DNA from: Palsa-360 sp963710315
Lineage (GTDB): Bacteria; Acidobacteriota; Terriglobia; Acidiferrales; UBA7541
Direction: 5' to 3'
DNA: 64,000 nucleotides
NCBI GenBank assembly: GCA_963710315.1
Contig: CAVPZW010000006.1
Location: 620,001-684,000 of the forward strand
Under the pieces are notes generated by a model. That model saw only the letters and a list, made by a program, of their open reading frames with translations, was not told where the DNA came from and ran no database searches. Of this stretch, positions 19,201 through 26,512 are shown in pieces (positions within the stretch are counted from its first letter, which is position 1; each line of letters starts with the position of its first letter). Position numbers and translations under genes: made by a program.

Positions 19201-19348
19201 TGGGGCAGCCACTAATTACGTGACATTTAGCTGCATCAATGGGTGCCATACGCCTGAATCGAGCTGGCAATCCAAGTCCTCGAAACATAACACCGGCAAC
19301 TATGGACCAATGACATGTACCGTCTCGGGATGCCATCCCAATGGTTAG
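16247..19348 (+). CDS. Giant multihaem c-type cytochrome, up to 37 haem sites
   Basis: The 1033-residue frame has a hydrophobic export signal at about residues 37-54 (LLVLVAAVLAVVGTVSAQ). I count 31 CXXCH motifs, plus five CX4CH (four of the CGNSxCH type and a final CTVSGCH) and one CX3CH (CINGCH). CX4CH is an established haem site in class III cytochromes c3. From about residue 200 the chain is made of tandem modules with FDHSTTGFxLT, GHANVACxLCHINNNY and WQQTNNPVH. Ser, Thr and Asn dominate between haems, unlike the Lys-rich first cytochrome, which suggests a surface-exposed protein. No ATG start exists. TTG 16247 opens the frame; TTG 16307, nearer the signal peptide, is an equally plausible start. 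The stop overlaps the next gene by 8 bases. Confidence 0.88.
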   Translation: MRGIGNSNLSTLQKSKEICQLLRHLGAIIYRVFQVSRLLVLVAAVLAVVGTVSAQKQPKRSPHGSLNIPCENCHTNSNWAPIRAIPEFNHDTTRYPLRGMHQKVSCTGCHTKPVFTDVGKDCANCHADIHRGQFGANCAECHTPLGWQVSTQSIQNHFNRFPLLGAHAVVQCEECHKNAAVGNYLGLSTACSSCHLSDWQGTTNPAHQSAGTAFAASNCTTCHSFDSWLNAKFDHSSTGFLLTNGHANVACSLCHINNNYNLTIAPTDCGNSGCHLSTWQQTNNPVHPSAGAAFAASNCSTCHTTVSWTTATFDHSTTGFLLTAGHANVACNLCHINNNYNLTIAPTDCGNSQCHLTTWQQTNNPVHSTSGSAFAAANCSTCHTTAGWTAASFDHSVTGFALVGTHMSPSPTPCASCHVNNNYTLNSADCYGCHQAAFLSTQTIGGSVPNHVTAGFPTTATACATCHPITTWSAGVFDHSATGFLLTNGHANVACNLCHINNNYALTITPTDCGNSQCHLTTWQQTNNPVHSTAGSAFAAANCSTCHTTTGWDAASFDHSVTGFTLVGTHMSPTPTPCASCHVNNNYTLSSADCYGCHSAVYLQTQTIGGSVPNHVTAGFPTTAAQCASCHPITTWAAGTFDHSSTGFPLTNAHASVACSSCHINNNYTLNTAPTDCGNAGCHLNTNYGGGWQGTNAPPHSTAGAAFAVANCTNCHTTVTFTTATWDHSTTGFALTGMHVSPTPTPCISCHVANNYTLASTACYGCHTADWNSTATLGGSVPNHITAGFPTDCSICHSTTNWTTSTFNHSTTTFPLTGAHTTVACALCHVNGNYSGTLPTDCYSCHTADYQSTTTLGGSVPNHVTLGYPTTCASCHTTTSWLGATFDHSTTGFPLTGAHTTVACNLCHTSSSVPPTDCYSCHTADWNSTATLGGAVPDHTGNGFPSSSTCSTCHTTTNWTSATFTHSWWKIPHNGATCANCHQTPGAATNYVTFSCINGCHTPESSWQSKSSKHNTGNYGPMTCTVSGCHPNG
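16990..19110 (+). repeat. Tandem coding repeat, 492-bp period
   Basis: Within the giant cytochrome gene the segment around TGCAATTTGTG, ahead of the CACATCAACAACAAC-like stretch, recurs at 17237, 17729 and 18221. The spacing is exactly 492 bases (164 codons) each time. A half-unit copy lies 240 bases before the first. Each full unit encodes about six haem sites. Shorter, more diverged modules continue to about 19110. Long stretches are near identical at DNA level, which suggests recent duplication or conversion. Confidence 0.88.
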
Positions 19349-21212
19349 CTTGAGTCTGAAGGTGTGGAAATTGAGAATCCTTTGTTTAACGCTGGCGCTC
19401 GGAGCCGCGCTGTTTACCGCGCAAGCGGGGCTGTTTGCCCAGACAAAGACTGCTCCCGCGGCACCTACTGCATCCGCCGTCGCGCTACCGCCTGAAGAAG
19501 TCTCCGAACCGATCGTCAACAACACCGCCACGCCCGCGCCCGTTGCACCGAAAAACTTTTTCCACGTCAAGTACGCTTCCGAAGGGGCGATTTATCTGGA
19601 TGCAGGGCGCAACGAAGGGCTGCAAGAGGGAATGCTCCTGCACATCGCCCATGGCGATCCCAATGGCGGGACAACCGATGCCGTGAGATTCCAGGGACAG
19701 GAACCCGTCGCCAATGTGCGCATTTTTTCCGTGGCGGACACTTCCAGCGCCGCCGAAATCGTCAAGTCAACGGAAGACTTGACCCCCGGCGAAATTGCCT
19801 ACCTGGATATCGATAGTGCTCATCTGAGGCAGGACAAGATCAATGAGATCGAATCGGAAAATTATCCCGTTGTGGTGACATTTTCCTACGGCGATCCATT
19901 GGACGAAGAGATCCGCGAATCCGTGGCTCCGCCAAGAACGGTTGCCCCGCAAAACCAGTTGCACGGCCGAATCGGATTCGACTATGGACTCCTTTCGGAA
20001 CCGGGCGGCATCAGCTCACGTCAGGTGGGGCTCATGATCGAAGCCGACATGAACCGCATTGGCGGCACGCATTGGAATTTTACAGGCTACTGGCGCGGCA
20101 ATTTGAATACGCAGAATTCCGGCAACACCGCAGGAATTTCCCCGGTCTCTCTGACCGATTTGCTCAACAGGACCTATCATCTCGGGCTTTATTACCAGAA
20201 TCCAGATTCCATCGTCACCATGGGCGTTGGACGCCTTTATCTTCCGTACGCGCCGAGCTTGAGCACGATTGACGGGGGATACTTCGGATACCGCGTGACC
20301 AGCCGGCTCACCACGGGCGTGTTTGGCGGATCGACGCCGGACCCGACTTCCTGGAGCTACGCGCCGAACCAGAATATCGCGGGAACCTTCGTCAATTACG
20401 TAAAAGGCGACTTCGATCATCTGCGATTCAACGATACCTTTGGATTGGCCGCCACCAGCATCAACGGGCATATCGCACGCGAGTTCGCCTTCGCCGAAAA
20501 TACTATTTCCTATAGCCGCTACTTTTCCTTTTACAATTCGCTGCAGTTCGACAAGGCTCGCACGGCGCTCGACGGCATCACCTACAACACGGGGCTGACG
20601 CAAAGTTTTTCAAGCGCGCGATTTCAGCCGGTTTCGCGCCTGACGCTCAGCCTGAATGACAACTACCTACGCAATTTGCCCACATTTAATCCTGAGCTCT
20701 TCAGCGCGTGCCTGTTGGGTCAAGCGCTTAGCACGTGCCCGCTACAGCAATACCTTTTCCAAGGACTAAGCGGGGGAGTTCATCTGGACCTGCCGTTTCG
20801 CATCGGTGTTTCCACGGATGTCGGCAAAAGCAAGAACAGCACGGACACGGCTTCCTCCTGGAATCAGGCCTACGGCCTTACCTTTGGCGAACTGTTCAAG
20901 ACCGGCTTGACTCTGGACATGCGCTATACCAAATTCAACAGCTCCTTCGGACAGGGCAGCTACCAGTTTGTTTCCCTTTCGCGAACTCTCGCCGAGCGCT
21001 TTCACGTTCAAATCCAGGGCGGAATGCAGCATCTGACCTCCGCCTTCAGCAGCAACTCCGATTCCAAATTCGTGAGCAGCACCGTGGATTGGACGATCGG
21101 GCCGCGCTACTTTTTTGAAGGGCTTTTCAGCTGGAACATGGGCACGTCCATGAACTACCAGCAAACTAATTTCACGTTTGGATACCGGTTTGGAGGGGCG
21201 CTCCGCAAATGA
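19341..21212 (+). CDS. Outer-membrane beta-barrel protein of the cytochrome operon
   Basis: The 623-residue protein has a signal peptide (LCLTLALGAALFTAQAGLFAQ) and an Ala/Pro-rich linker. A small N-terminal beta domain follows (residues about 70-150, with AIYLDAGRNEGLQEGMLLHI and GEIAYLDID). The remaining 400 or so residues alternate polar and aromatic residues in amphipathic strands such as HWNFTGYWRGNL and FSWNMGTSMNYQQTNFTFGY. No CXXCH is present. It overlaps the cytochrome gene by 8 bases and the next gene by 4, so tight co-expression is expected. In known porin-cytochrome conduits a barrel sheathes a multihaem cytochrome across the outer membrane; that role is inferred here. It could instead be an unrelated porin. 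Confidence 0.75.
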   Translation: MVSLSLKVWKLRILCLTLALGAALFTAQAGLFAQTKTAPAAPTASAVALPPEEVSEPIVNNTATPAPVAPKNFFHVKYASEGAIYLDAGRNEGLQEGMLLHIAHGDPNGGTTDAVRFQGQEPVANVRIFSVADTSSAAEIVKSTEDLTPGEIAYLDIDSAHLRQDKINEIESENYPVVVTFSYGDPLDEEIRESVAPPRTVAPQNQLHGRIGFDYGLLSEPGGISSRQVGLMIEADMNRIGGTHWNFTGYWRGNLNTQNSGNTAGISPVSLTDLLNRTYHLGLYYQNPDSIVTMGVGRLYLPYAPSLSTIDGGYFGYRVTSRLTTGVFGGSTPDPTSWSYAPNQNIAGTFVNYVKGDFDHLRFNDTFGLAATSINGHIAREFAFAENTISYSRYFSFYNSLQFDKARTALDGITYNTGLTQSFSSARFQPVSRLTLSLNDNYLRNLPTFNPELFSACLLGQALSTCPLQQYLFQGLSGGVHLDLPFRIGVSTDVGKSKNSTDTASSWNQAYGLTFGELFKTGLTLDMRYTKFNSSFGQGSYQFVSLSRTLAERFHVQIQGGMQHLTSAFSSNSDSKFVSSTVDWTIGPRYFFEGLFSWNMGTSMNYQQTNFTFGYRFGGALRK

Positions 21213-22072
21213 GCATGACCGTCCATCGTCGCGACCGCCAATTCCCCTTTGCGGCTAGGCCGAAATGGTGGCTTGCCCTGGCGCTTGTCGCCGCATTTGC
21301 CGCCGTGGGCGGGCCTTGCGCCGCGCAATCGCCGCCGGGCGAAATTGCAGTTGTCAACGCTCCGGAGATCGATGCCCTGTCGCGCGCGCGAAAACACGTC
21401 CAGGAATATTTCGACAAATTTTCCGATCTGACCTGCAAGGAATCGGTCACGCAATTCGTTTTGAACGGCAGCGGGCACGCCATCTATCGAGAGAACTCCG
21501 CCTACGACTATCAATTTCAGGCCACCAGCTCGAGCGGCACATTCAAGTTTAACGAAACGCGCGCAACCCGCAATCCGGCCTATCGTGATCCGGGACGGAC
21601 CTTGCTGGTCACCACCGGCTTCGCCAGCCTGCTGCTCGTGGCGCATCCCATGTATGAAGCCAGCTATGTGTTCGAGCCTGATGGCGCGGAAACCATCGAC
21701 GGAGTTTCCTACGCCAAGATTCATTTTTCTCCCGTTCCCGGCGCATCCTCTCCGGCAACGCTTCGCCTTCGCGGCAAGAATTATCCCTTGCCCTTGTCCG
21801 GCACACTTTGGATTGAGCCGCAATCCGGCGCAATCGCCAAACTGGAGGCCAATGTGGATTCCAGCATGAGCGACCTGGGCCTGAAGACCATGCGCAGCGA
21901 AGTCCGCTACGGGCCGCATACCTTCCACGATCCCGCGGAATCCATTTGGATTCCGGAATCCGCCGTGATTGAAGTGGAAACGCCGCGCCAGCACTGGCGC
22001 AACCAGCATCGGTTTTCGGACTATAAGAGATTCAACGTCAACATTCACGAGGAGATGGGGAAATTACAATGA
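21209..22072 (+). CDS. Exported protein of the cytochrome operon, function unknown
   Basis: The 287-residue protein has one N-terminal hydrophobic stretch (WWLALALVAAFAAVGG) ending near CAAQS. The mature part begins with a helix (RARKHVQEYFDKFSDLTCKE) and continues as an extended beta sheet, for example GTLWIEPQSGAIAKLEANVD and SEVRYGPHTF. The order helix, then antiparallel strands, resembles LolA/outer-membrane-lipoprotein-sorting folds, but the similarity is only structural guesswork. There is one mature Cys (LTCKE) and no haem motif. ATGA overlaps with both neighbours place it firmly in the operon. It may help fold or deliver the barrel or the cytochromes. Confidence 0.65.
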   Translation: MSMTVHRRDRQFPFAARPKWWLALALVAAFAAVGGPCAAQSPPGEIAVVNAPEIDALSRARKHVQEYFDKFSDLTCKESVTQFVLNGSGHAIYRENSAYDYQFQATSSSGTFKFNETRATRNPAYRDPGRTLLVTTGFASLLLVAHPMYEASYVFEPDGAETIDGVSYAKIHFSPVPGASSPATLRLRGKNYPLPLSGTLWIEPQSGAIAKLEANVDSSMSDLGLKTMRSEVRYGPHTFHDPAESIWIPESAVIEVETPRQHWRNQHRFSDYKRFNVNIHEEMGKLQ

Positions 22073-23010
22073 GCCAATCCGCGGCAATGCAAAGCATGAT
22101 GTTTGAACGGGAAGAATCGGAAAAGAAACATCGCTTCCGGTTGCTGATCGCCTGGATCGTATCCCTGGCATTCGTCGGCGCATTCATGGCCTATGGGTTC
22201 GATTACTACACCACCAGTTGGAAGGACCGCCCCTTTTCGCCCAAGCATGCGCTGTTGCGCCCCAGCGGCCCGATCGGGGTTAATATGGGCATGCTCGGCG
22301 TGCTTATGTTTTTCATAATTTTTCTATATCCTCTTCGCAAGCGCTGGGGATGGCTGGGCAGGCAGGGAAATTCGCGCCACTGGCTGGATTTCCACGTGAT
22401 ACTGGGCACCGCCGCGCCTCTGGTGATCGCGCTGCACTCTTCCTTCAAGTTTGGCGGAATTGCGGGCATGGCGTTTTGGATCATGACGGCGGTTACGCTC
22501 AGCGGCTTCATCGGCCGCTATTTGTATTCGCAAATCCCAAGGTCGTTGAACGCGGCTGAATTGACCATCAAGGAAATTCAAGAGGCCGAAGTGCAGCTGC
22601 GCTGGAACGCAGAAGAAAAGCACGAGGAAATCGGCACGAGCCTCATCGACCTTTTTGAACTGCCTACGGCCGAGCAAGTGGCCCGCACGCCAATGGTAGC
22701 AGCCCTATGCTGGATGATGTATTTAGACTTCCGGCGTCCCTTTCAAGTATCCTGGCTTCGCTTGCGGGCAGCCGGGTTTGTGGCATGGCTGATTGCACTT
22801 TTTGGTATTCTTTCAACGCGCAACATTGAGCTGGAACATGCCATTCAATCCGCGCGAAAACAGGCATCACTGTCCAAGCGAATTTTATTCCTGTCCCGCA
22901 CCAAACAGGTTTTCAATCTGTGGCATGTGGTTCATCGCCCGTTTAGTTATTCGTTCGCAATTCTGGCCATCCTTCACATTGTTGTCGTGCTCGGGATGGG
23001 TTATAGGTAG
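22069..23010 (+). CDS. Membrane dihaem cytochrome b-like protein
   Basis: The 313-residue protein has about six hydrophobic helices. Helix 3 carries H109 and H123, and the last helix carries H289 and H303. Both pairs are spaced HX13H, the classical pattern for two stacked b haems seen in cytochrome b of bc complexes and in ferric-reductase-type proteins. H104 and H286 lie close to each pair at the membrane edge. A polar loop of about 70 residues (160-230) separates helices 4 and 5. No flavin or NAD motif is present, so it likely takes electrons from quinol. It would then be the inner-membrane entry point of the conduit formed by the upstream cytochromes. It overlaps the preceding gene as ATGA. 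Confidence 0.78.
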   Translation: MSQSAAMQSMMFEREESEKKHRFRLLIAWIVSLAFVGAFMAYGFDYYTTSWKDRPFSPKHALLRPSGPIGVNMGMLGVLMFFIIFLYPLRKRWGWLGRQGNSRHWLDFHVILGTAAPLVIALHSSFKFGGIAGMAFWIMTAVTLSGFIGRYLYSQIPRSLNAAELTIKEIQEAEVQLRWNAEEKHEEIGTSLIDLFELPTAEQVARTPMVAALCWMMYLDFRRPFQVSWLRLRAAGFVAWLIALFGILSTRNIELEHAIQSARKQASLSKRILFLSRTKQVFNLWHVVHRPFSYSFAILAILHIVVVLGMGYR

Positions 23011-23025
23011 AAAGAGGAGACTCGC

Positions 23026-23505
23026 ATGAAGCGCAAGGCATATTTTCTGACGGTCATCGGACTGCTTGTTCTCTTCGCCGGGTGCAAGAAGCAGGAAAGC
23101 GACGCGGACGCCATTCGCTCGGGCATCAATCAGCACCTGGCCTCCTTGAAAACGCTGAACCTCGGCGCCATGGACATGAACATCACAAATGTTTCCGTTC
23201 AAGGGAATCAGGCGCAAGCCCAAGTGGAGTTCAAGCCAAAGGCAGGCGGACCGCCAGGCGCTGGCATGCAGGTTTCGTACTCACTGGAAAAGCAGAATGG
23301 CGCGTGGGTCGTGCAAACCACCAAGCCGTCCGGGGGATCGATCCAGCATCCCGGGCCGGGTGAAAATCCTCATGCCGGCACGACTTCGCCAACGGCAGGC
23401 TCCATGCCTAACTTTCGCGATCTTGTCCCCGGCGGTGGAACTTCCAATTCCCTTCCTCCAGGACATCCTCAAGTAAATGGCCAGGGAAACTCGCCCGCGC
23501 AGTAA
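23026..23505 (+). CDS. Small lipoprotein, last gene of the cytochrome operon
   Basis: The 159-residue protein has a lipoprotein signal: MKRKAYFLTVIGLLVLFAGC with the lipidated Cys at position 20 (LFAGC box) and KK after it. A short domain with MNITNVSVQGNQAQAQVEF and GMQVSYSLEKQNGAWVVQT follows. The last 55 residues are Pro/Gly/Ser-rich and probably disordered. A GAGGAGA ribosome site lies before the ATG, 15 bases after the cytochrome b stop. It may anchor or assist the conduit in the periplasm; there is no recognisable enzymatic motif. Confidence 0.75.
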   Translation: MKRKAYFLTVIGLLVLFAGCKKQESDADAIRSGINQHLASLKTLNLGAMDMNITNVSVQGNQAQAQVEFKPKAGGPPGAGMQVSYSLEKQNGAWVVQTTKPSGGSIQHPGPGENPHAGTTSPTAGSMPNFRDLVPGGGTSNSLPPGHPQVNGQGNSPAQ

Positions 23506-23522
23506 TCACTAACAAAAACAAA

Positions 23523-23585
23523 AGCTTCAGGCTGTTGGTTTTGACTTTATTGAAACGCAAACCAACAGGCTGAAGCCTGTTCTAC
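23523..23585. repeat. Intergenic palindrome, GGCTTCAGCC family
   Basis: The arms AGCTTCAGGCTGTTGGTTTT and AAACCAACAGGCTGAAGCCT are inverted around a short spacer. It sits between the convergent lipoprotein and FAD oxidoreductase genes, where a bidirectional terminator would be expected. Confidence 0.87.
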
Positions 23586-23592
23586 TTCCGGG

Positions 23593-24954
23593 CTAGGCAT
23601 GCACGAGAGTAGATTGCTTGGCTTCGCTGCTTCCTTCTGTTGTCATGTCGCGCAGCCCGACGCGCACGCCGATTTTCTTCAGGAACGCCGTGGGCGGCTC
23701 GCCTCCGGCAAAGATCCAAACAAAGTCGTTGGGCAATTCCTGCGACTGGCCGTTGATATCGAGGACCACCGATTTTTCCTTGAATTCCACCGGCATGGAA
23801 TTAAAAATCACTTTGATTTTGCCCTTTTGCATGCACTCTTGAATTCTCTTCTCATTGCGGTCCTTAATCCTTGTGAAGGCTTCTTTTCGATACGAAAGCG
23901 TCACCTGATTCCCCACTTGATTGGAAAGCCCCATGGCCGCTTCGATGGCGCTGTCGCCCCCTCCCACCACGAGGATCTTCTTATTTACATAATGGTCCGC
24001 TTCGATCAGGCGATACATGACCTTGGGCAGCTCCTCGCCCTTGACGCCCAGCTTTCGCGGGCTTCCGCCCTTGCCGAGAGCGAGGATCACGGCAAGCGCG
24101 CGGTGCTGGCCCTTGCTGGTCGTTACCGTGAAAATGCCATCTTCTCCCTTTTTAATGTCCGCAACTTTCTCGCCCTGGCTGAACTTGAATTCGACCTTCC
24201 TCAAGACTTCATTCCAAATGGCCAGCAGGTCTTCCTTGGACAGCTCCGTCTTCTTGAATTTTCCGTAGATCGGCAATTCCACAGGGCTTGTCAGCACCAA
24301 TTTCTGGCGCGGATATTTGGACACAGTGCCGCCAATTTCACCTTCATCCACCGTAAGGTACTTTATCTTTTTTTCGATGGCGCGCAGCGAGGCGCTGATG
24401 CCTCCGGGCCCTGCGCCTACGATGAGCAAATCCAAAACGTCCGGGCCTGATTTTCCCTTTCGCAGCGCGGGAATCTTGGTCGCAATATTGTCAACGCAAT
24501 CGCGCCCCTGATTGATGGCATTCTTGATCAATGCCAGCCCGCCAAGTTCGCCCACGATAAACATGTTCGAAACACTGGTCTCGTAATCGGGAGTCAGCTG
24601 GGGCAAATCCGCGCCCATGCTGGGGCTGGCCATGACCATGGTAATCGCGCCAACAGGGCAAACTTCCGCGCACAGGCTGTGCCCAATGCACTTGTAGCCG
24701 TTGACGATAACCGCTTGCCCTCCAAGCATGGCGAGAACGTCGCCCTCCGGGCAAACCGTGGTGCAAGTCGCGCAGCCGATGCAATATTGCGTGTCAATAT
24801 GCGGGTGCTGCGACTGCGGCCCTTCGGAACGCAGGGTCCCTTTCTTTGCGGCCTCTTTGGCGCGGGCGTGCTGAGCCTCTTGCTCCTTGAGGTACCTACG
24901 CACGAAAAATACCGTGATAATAGCGGCGATTATCAGTCCAACGAGATTATTCAT
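23593..24954 (-). CDS. Membrane-anchored FAD-dependent oxidoreductase with dicluster ferredoxin domain
   Basis: This 453-residue protein starts with one membrane helix (NLVGLIIAAIITVFFVRRY). A ferredoxin domain follows, with CIGCATCTTVCPEG and CIGHSLCAEVCPVG; in the second site His replaces the second Cys. Residues 150 onward form a thioredoxin-reductase-like fold with an FAD motif (LLIVGAGPGGISAS) and a second dinucleotide motif (KKILVVGGGDSAIEAAMG). No redox-active CxxC of thioredoxin reductase is seen. It could move electrons between NAD(P)H, FAD and Fe-S centres at the membrane. It is convergent with the cytochrome operon, so a link is suggestive only. Confidence 0.85.
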   Translation of the reverse strand: MNNLVGLIIAAIITVFFVRRYLKEQEAQHARAKEAAKKGTLRSEGPQSQHPHIDTQYCIGCATCTTVCPEGDVLAMLGGQAVIVNGYKCIGHSLCAEVCPVGAITMVMASPSMGADLPQLTPDYETSVSNMFIVGELGGLALIKNAINQGRDCVDNIATKIPALRKGKSGPDVLDLLIVGAGPGGISASLRAIEKKIKYLTVDEGEIGGTVSKYPRQKLVLTSPVELPIYGKFKKTELSKEDLLAIWNEVLRKVEFKFSQGEKVADIKKGEDGIFTVTTSKGQHRALAVILALGKGGSPRKLGVKGEELPKVMYRLIEADHYVNKKILVVGGGDSAIEAAMGLSNQVGNQVTLSYRKEAFTRIKDRNEKRIQECMQKGKIKVIFNSMPVEFKEKSVVLDINGQSQELPNDFVWIFAGGEPPTAFLKKIGVRVGLRDMTTEGSSEAKQSTLVHA

Positions 24955-25215
24955 ACCGATATTTTCTCACAGGGCGGAGTGAACAGCGCGACAGCCGCAA
25001 AGGCTTGTGCCGAGACCAGCAAGCGTCATTTTCGTTCCCCGATCATCACTTGCGTGAGGTGAGGCAGCTAACGGTTGGCTCACAAATGGAAATTTCGATC
25101 GTGCCGCTGGCCTCTATTCCCGCAGGCCTGCGTCTCAATCAGCACGCCGACATGTGCTCGCAAAGAAAAACAGGAAGTAGCATAACTATTTGTAATATGA
25201 GAAATTAAACGGATA

Positions 25216-25291
25216 GCGCCCGTAGCTCAGCGGATAGAGCGTCTGCCTTCTAAGCAGAGGGTCGGGGGTTCGATTCCCTCCGGGCGCGCCA
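25216..25291 (+). tRNA. tRNA-Arg (anticodon UCU)
   Basis: A complete 76-base cloverleaf reads from GCGCCCG (acceptor 5' arm) to CGGGCGC plus discriminator G and an encoded CCA. The D arm is GCTC/GAGC, and the anticodon stem TCTGC/GCAGA encloses the loop CTTCTAA, giving anticodon TCT. The T arm contains GGTTCGATTCC. It decodes AGA and AGG arginine codons, which are rare in this GC-rich sequence. Confidence 0.97.
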
Positions 25292-25522
25292 TATTTTTTA
25301 ATCTACAACTGAATTGGAAATCAGCGCTCCCTAGCCGAATGGAGAGCCCTCTACGGGGCAGGATCGCCAATTCCGCCTCCTGCACAGCATGCCTCCCTTT
25401 TGCCGTGCAATGTTGAGGATTGACATGTGGCGGCAAGGTTCTTAAGATTATTCCTCGCATTGTAAATCTGCGACTGTGGAAACCTTTTTATTTCGCATGC
25501 GTCTGTCTAAAAGAGAATTCTT

Positions 25523-26512
25523 ATGATTAAAGTGAATGGGCTTACGAAAAGGTATGCGCACACGACGGCCGTGGACCAGATCTCGTTTGAGGTCCAGCGC
25601 GGCCAGATTGTCGGATTCCTGGGGCCGAATGGCGCGGGAAAAACGACCACCATGCGCATGCTCACCTGCTTCCTGACGCCTACGGGCGGGACGGCTACCG
25701 TGGCCGGCTTTGACATCATTGAACAACCGCTGGAAGTGAAGAAGCGCATCGGCTACCTGCCCGAGACGCCTCCGGTTTATCTGGAGATGCGAATTGCCGA
25801 GTACCTGGCGTTCGTCGGCCAGCTGAAGGGGCTTTCCGGGCAAGAATTGCGCACCCGGGTAGACTACGCCTGCGAGCGCTGCGCTGTCGCCGACGTTCGA
25901 AACAAGATCATCGGCAAGCTTTCCAAGGGCTACAGGCAGCGCGTGGGACTGGCCCAGGCCATCATCCACAACCCCGATGTGCTGATTTTGGACGAACCGA
26001 CGGCGGGCCTGGACCCCAAGCAGATCAACGAGACGCGCGACCTGATCAAGAGCCTGGCGGGCGATCACACCATCATCCTGAGCACGCACATCCTGCCGGA
26101 AGTCAGCCAGACCTGCGAGCAGGTCATCATCATCAATAAGGGCAAGATCGTGGCCACGGATACGGTGAGCAATTTGCAGCAGCGCGCGCGCTCCGGCGAA
26201 TCCGTTCTGGTGGAAGTCGCGGGGCGCAGCGGCAGCCTGGACCCTGCTGCGGTACAGCGCAAGCTGGAGCAGATAGCCGGCGTAAGCCGCGTCCTGCCCA
26301 AGGCGGACGGCCAGAAGCGCATCATTTTTGAAGTCGAAGCGACCAAGGACCAGGGGGTGCGCGGCAATGTGGCTCGCGCCGTGGTCGAATCGGGGTGGGA
26401 CTTGAACGAGCTTCGTCCCGCCGCGTTGAGCCTGGAAGAAATCTTCCTGCAACTGACAGGATCGGAAGCGCCCGCGGAAGCGGAAGCCGTGGCTGCGGGG
26501 GGAACGAACTAA
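25523..26512 (+). CDS. ABC transporter ATP-binding protein, GldA-like
   Basis: The 329-residue protein has a full ABC ATPase: Walker A GPNGAGKTT near residue 40, a signature LSKGYRQRVGLAQAI (K in place of the second G of LSGGQ), Walker B VLILDEPTAGLDP, and the H-loop LSTHILPE. A C-terminal extension of about 100 residues (from RARSGESVLVEVAG) is typical of the ABC-2 exporter and GldA group. The stop overlaps the next ATG by one base (TAATG). With the permease and the GldG-like protein it forms an exporter of unknown cargo. Gld homologues drive gliding in Bacteroidota, but no other gliding gene is seen here. Confidence 0.9.
   Translation: MIKVNGLTKRYAHTTAVDQISFEVQRGQIVGFLGPNGAGKTTTMRMLTCFLTPTGGTATVAGFDIIEQPLEVKKRIGYLPETPPVYLEMRIAEYLAFVGQLKGLSGQELRTRVDYACERCAVADVRNKIIGKLSKGYRQRVGLAQAIIHNPDVLILDEPTAGLDPKQINETRDLIKSLAGDHTIILSTHILPEVSQTCEQVIIINKGKIVATDTVSNLQQRARSGESVLVEVAGRSGSLDPAAVQRKLEQIAGVSRVLPKADGQKRIIFEVEATKDQGVRGNVARAVVESGWDLNELRPAALSLEEIFLQLTGSEAPAEAEAVAAGGTN

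Noticed and set aside
16247..19348. CRISPR-like array in the repeated region
   Set aside because: The repeats keep one open reading frame, encode haem motifs, and have no unique spacers of constant size.
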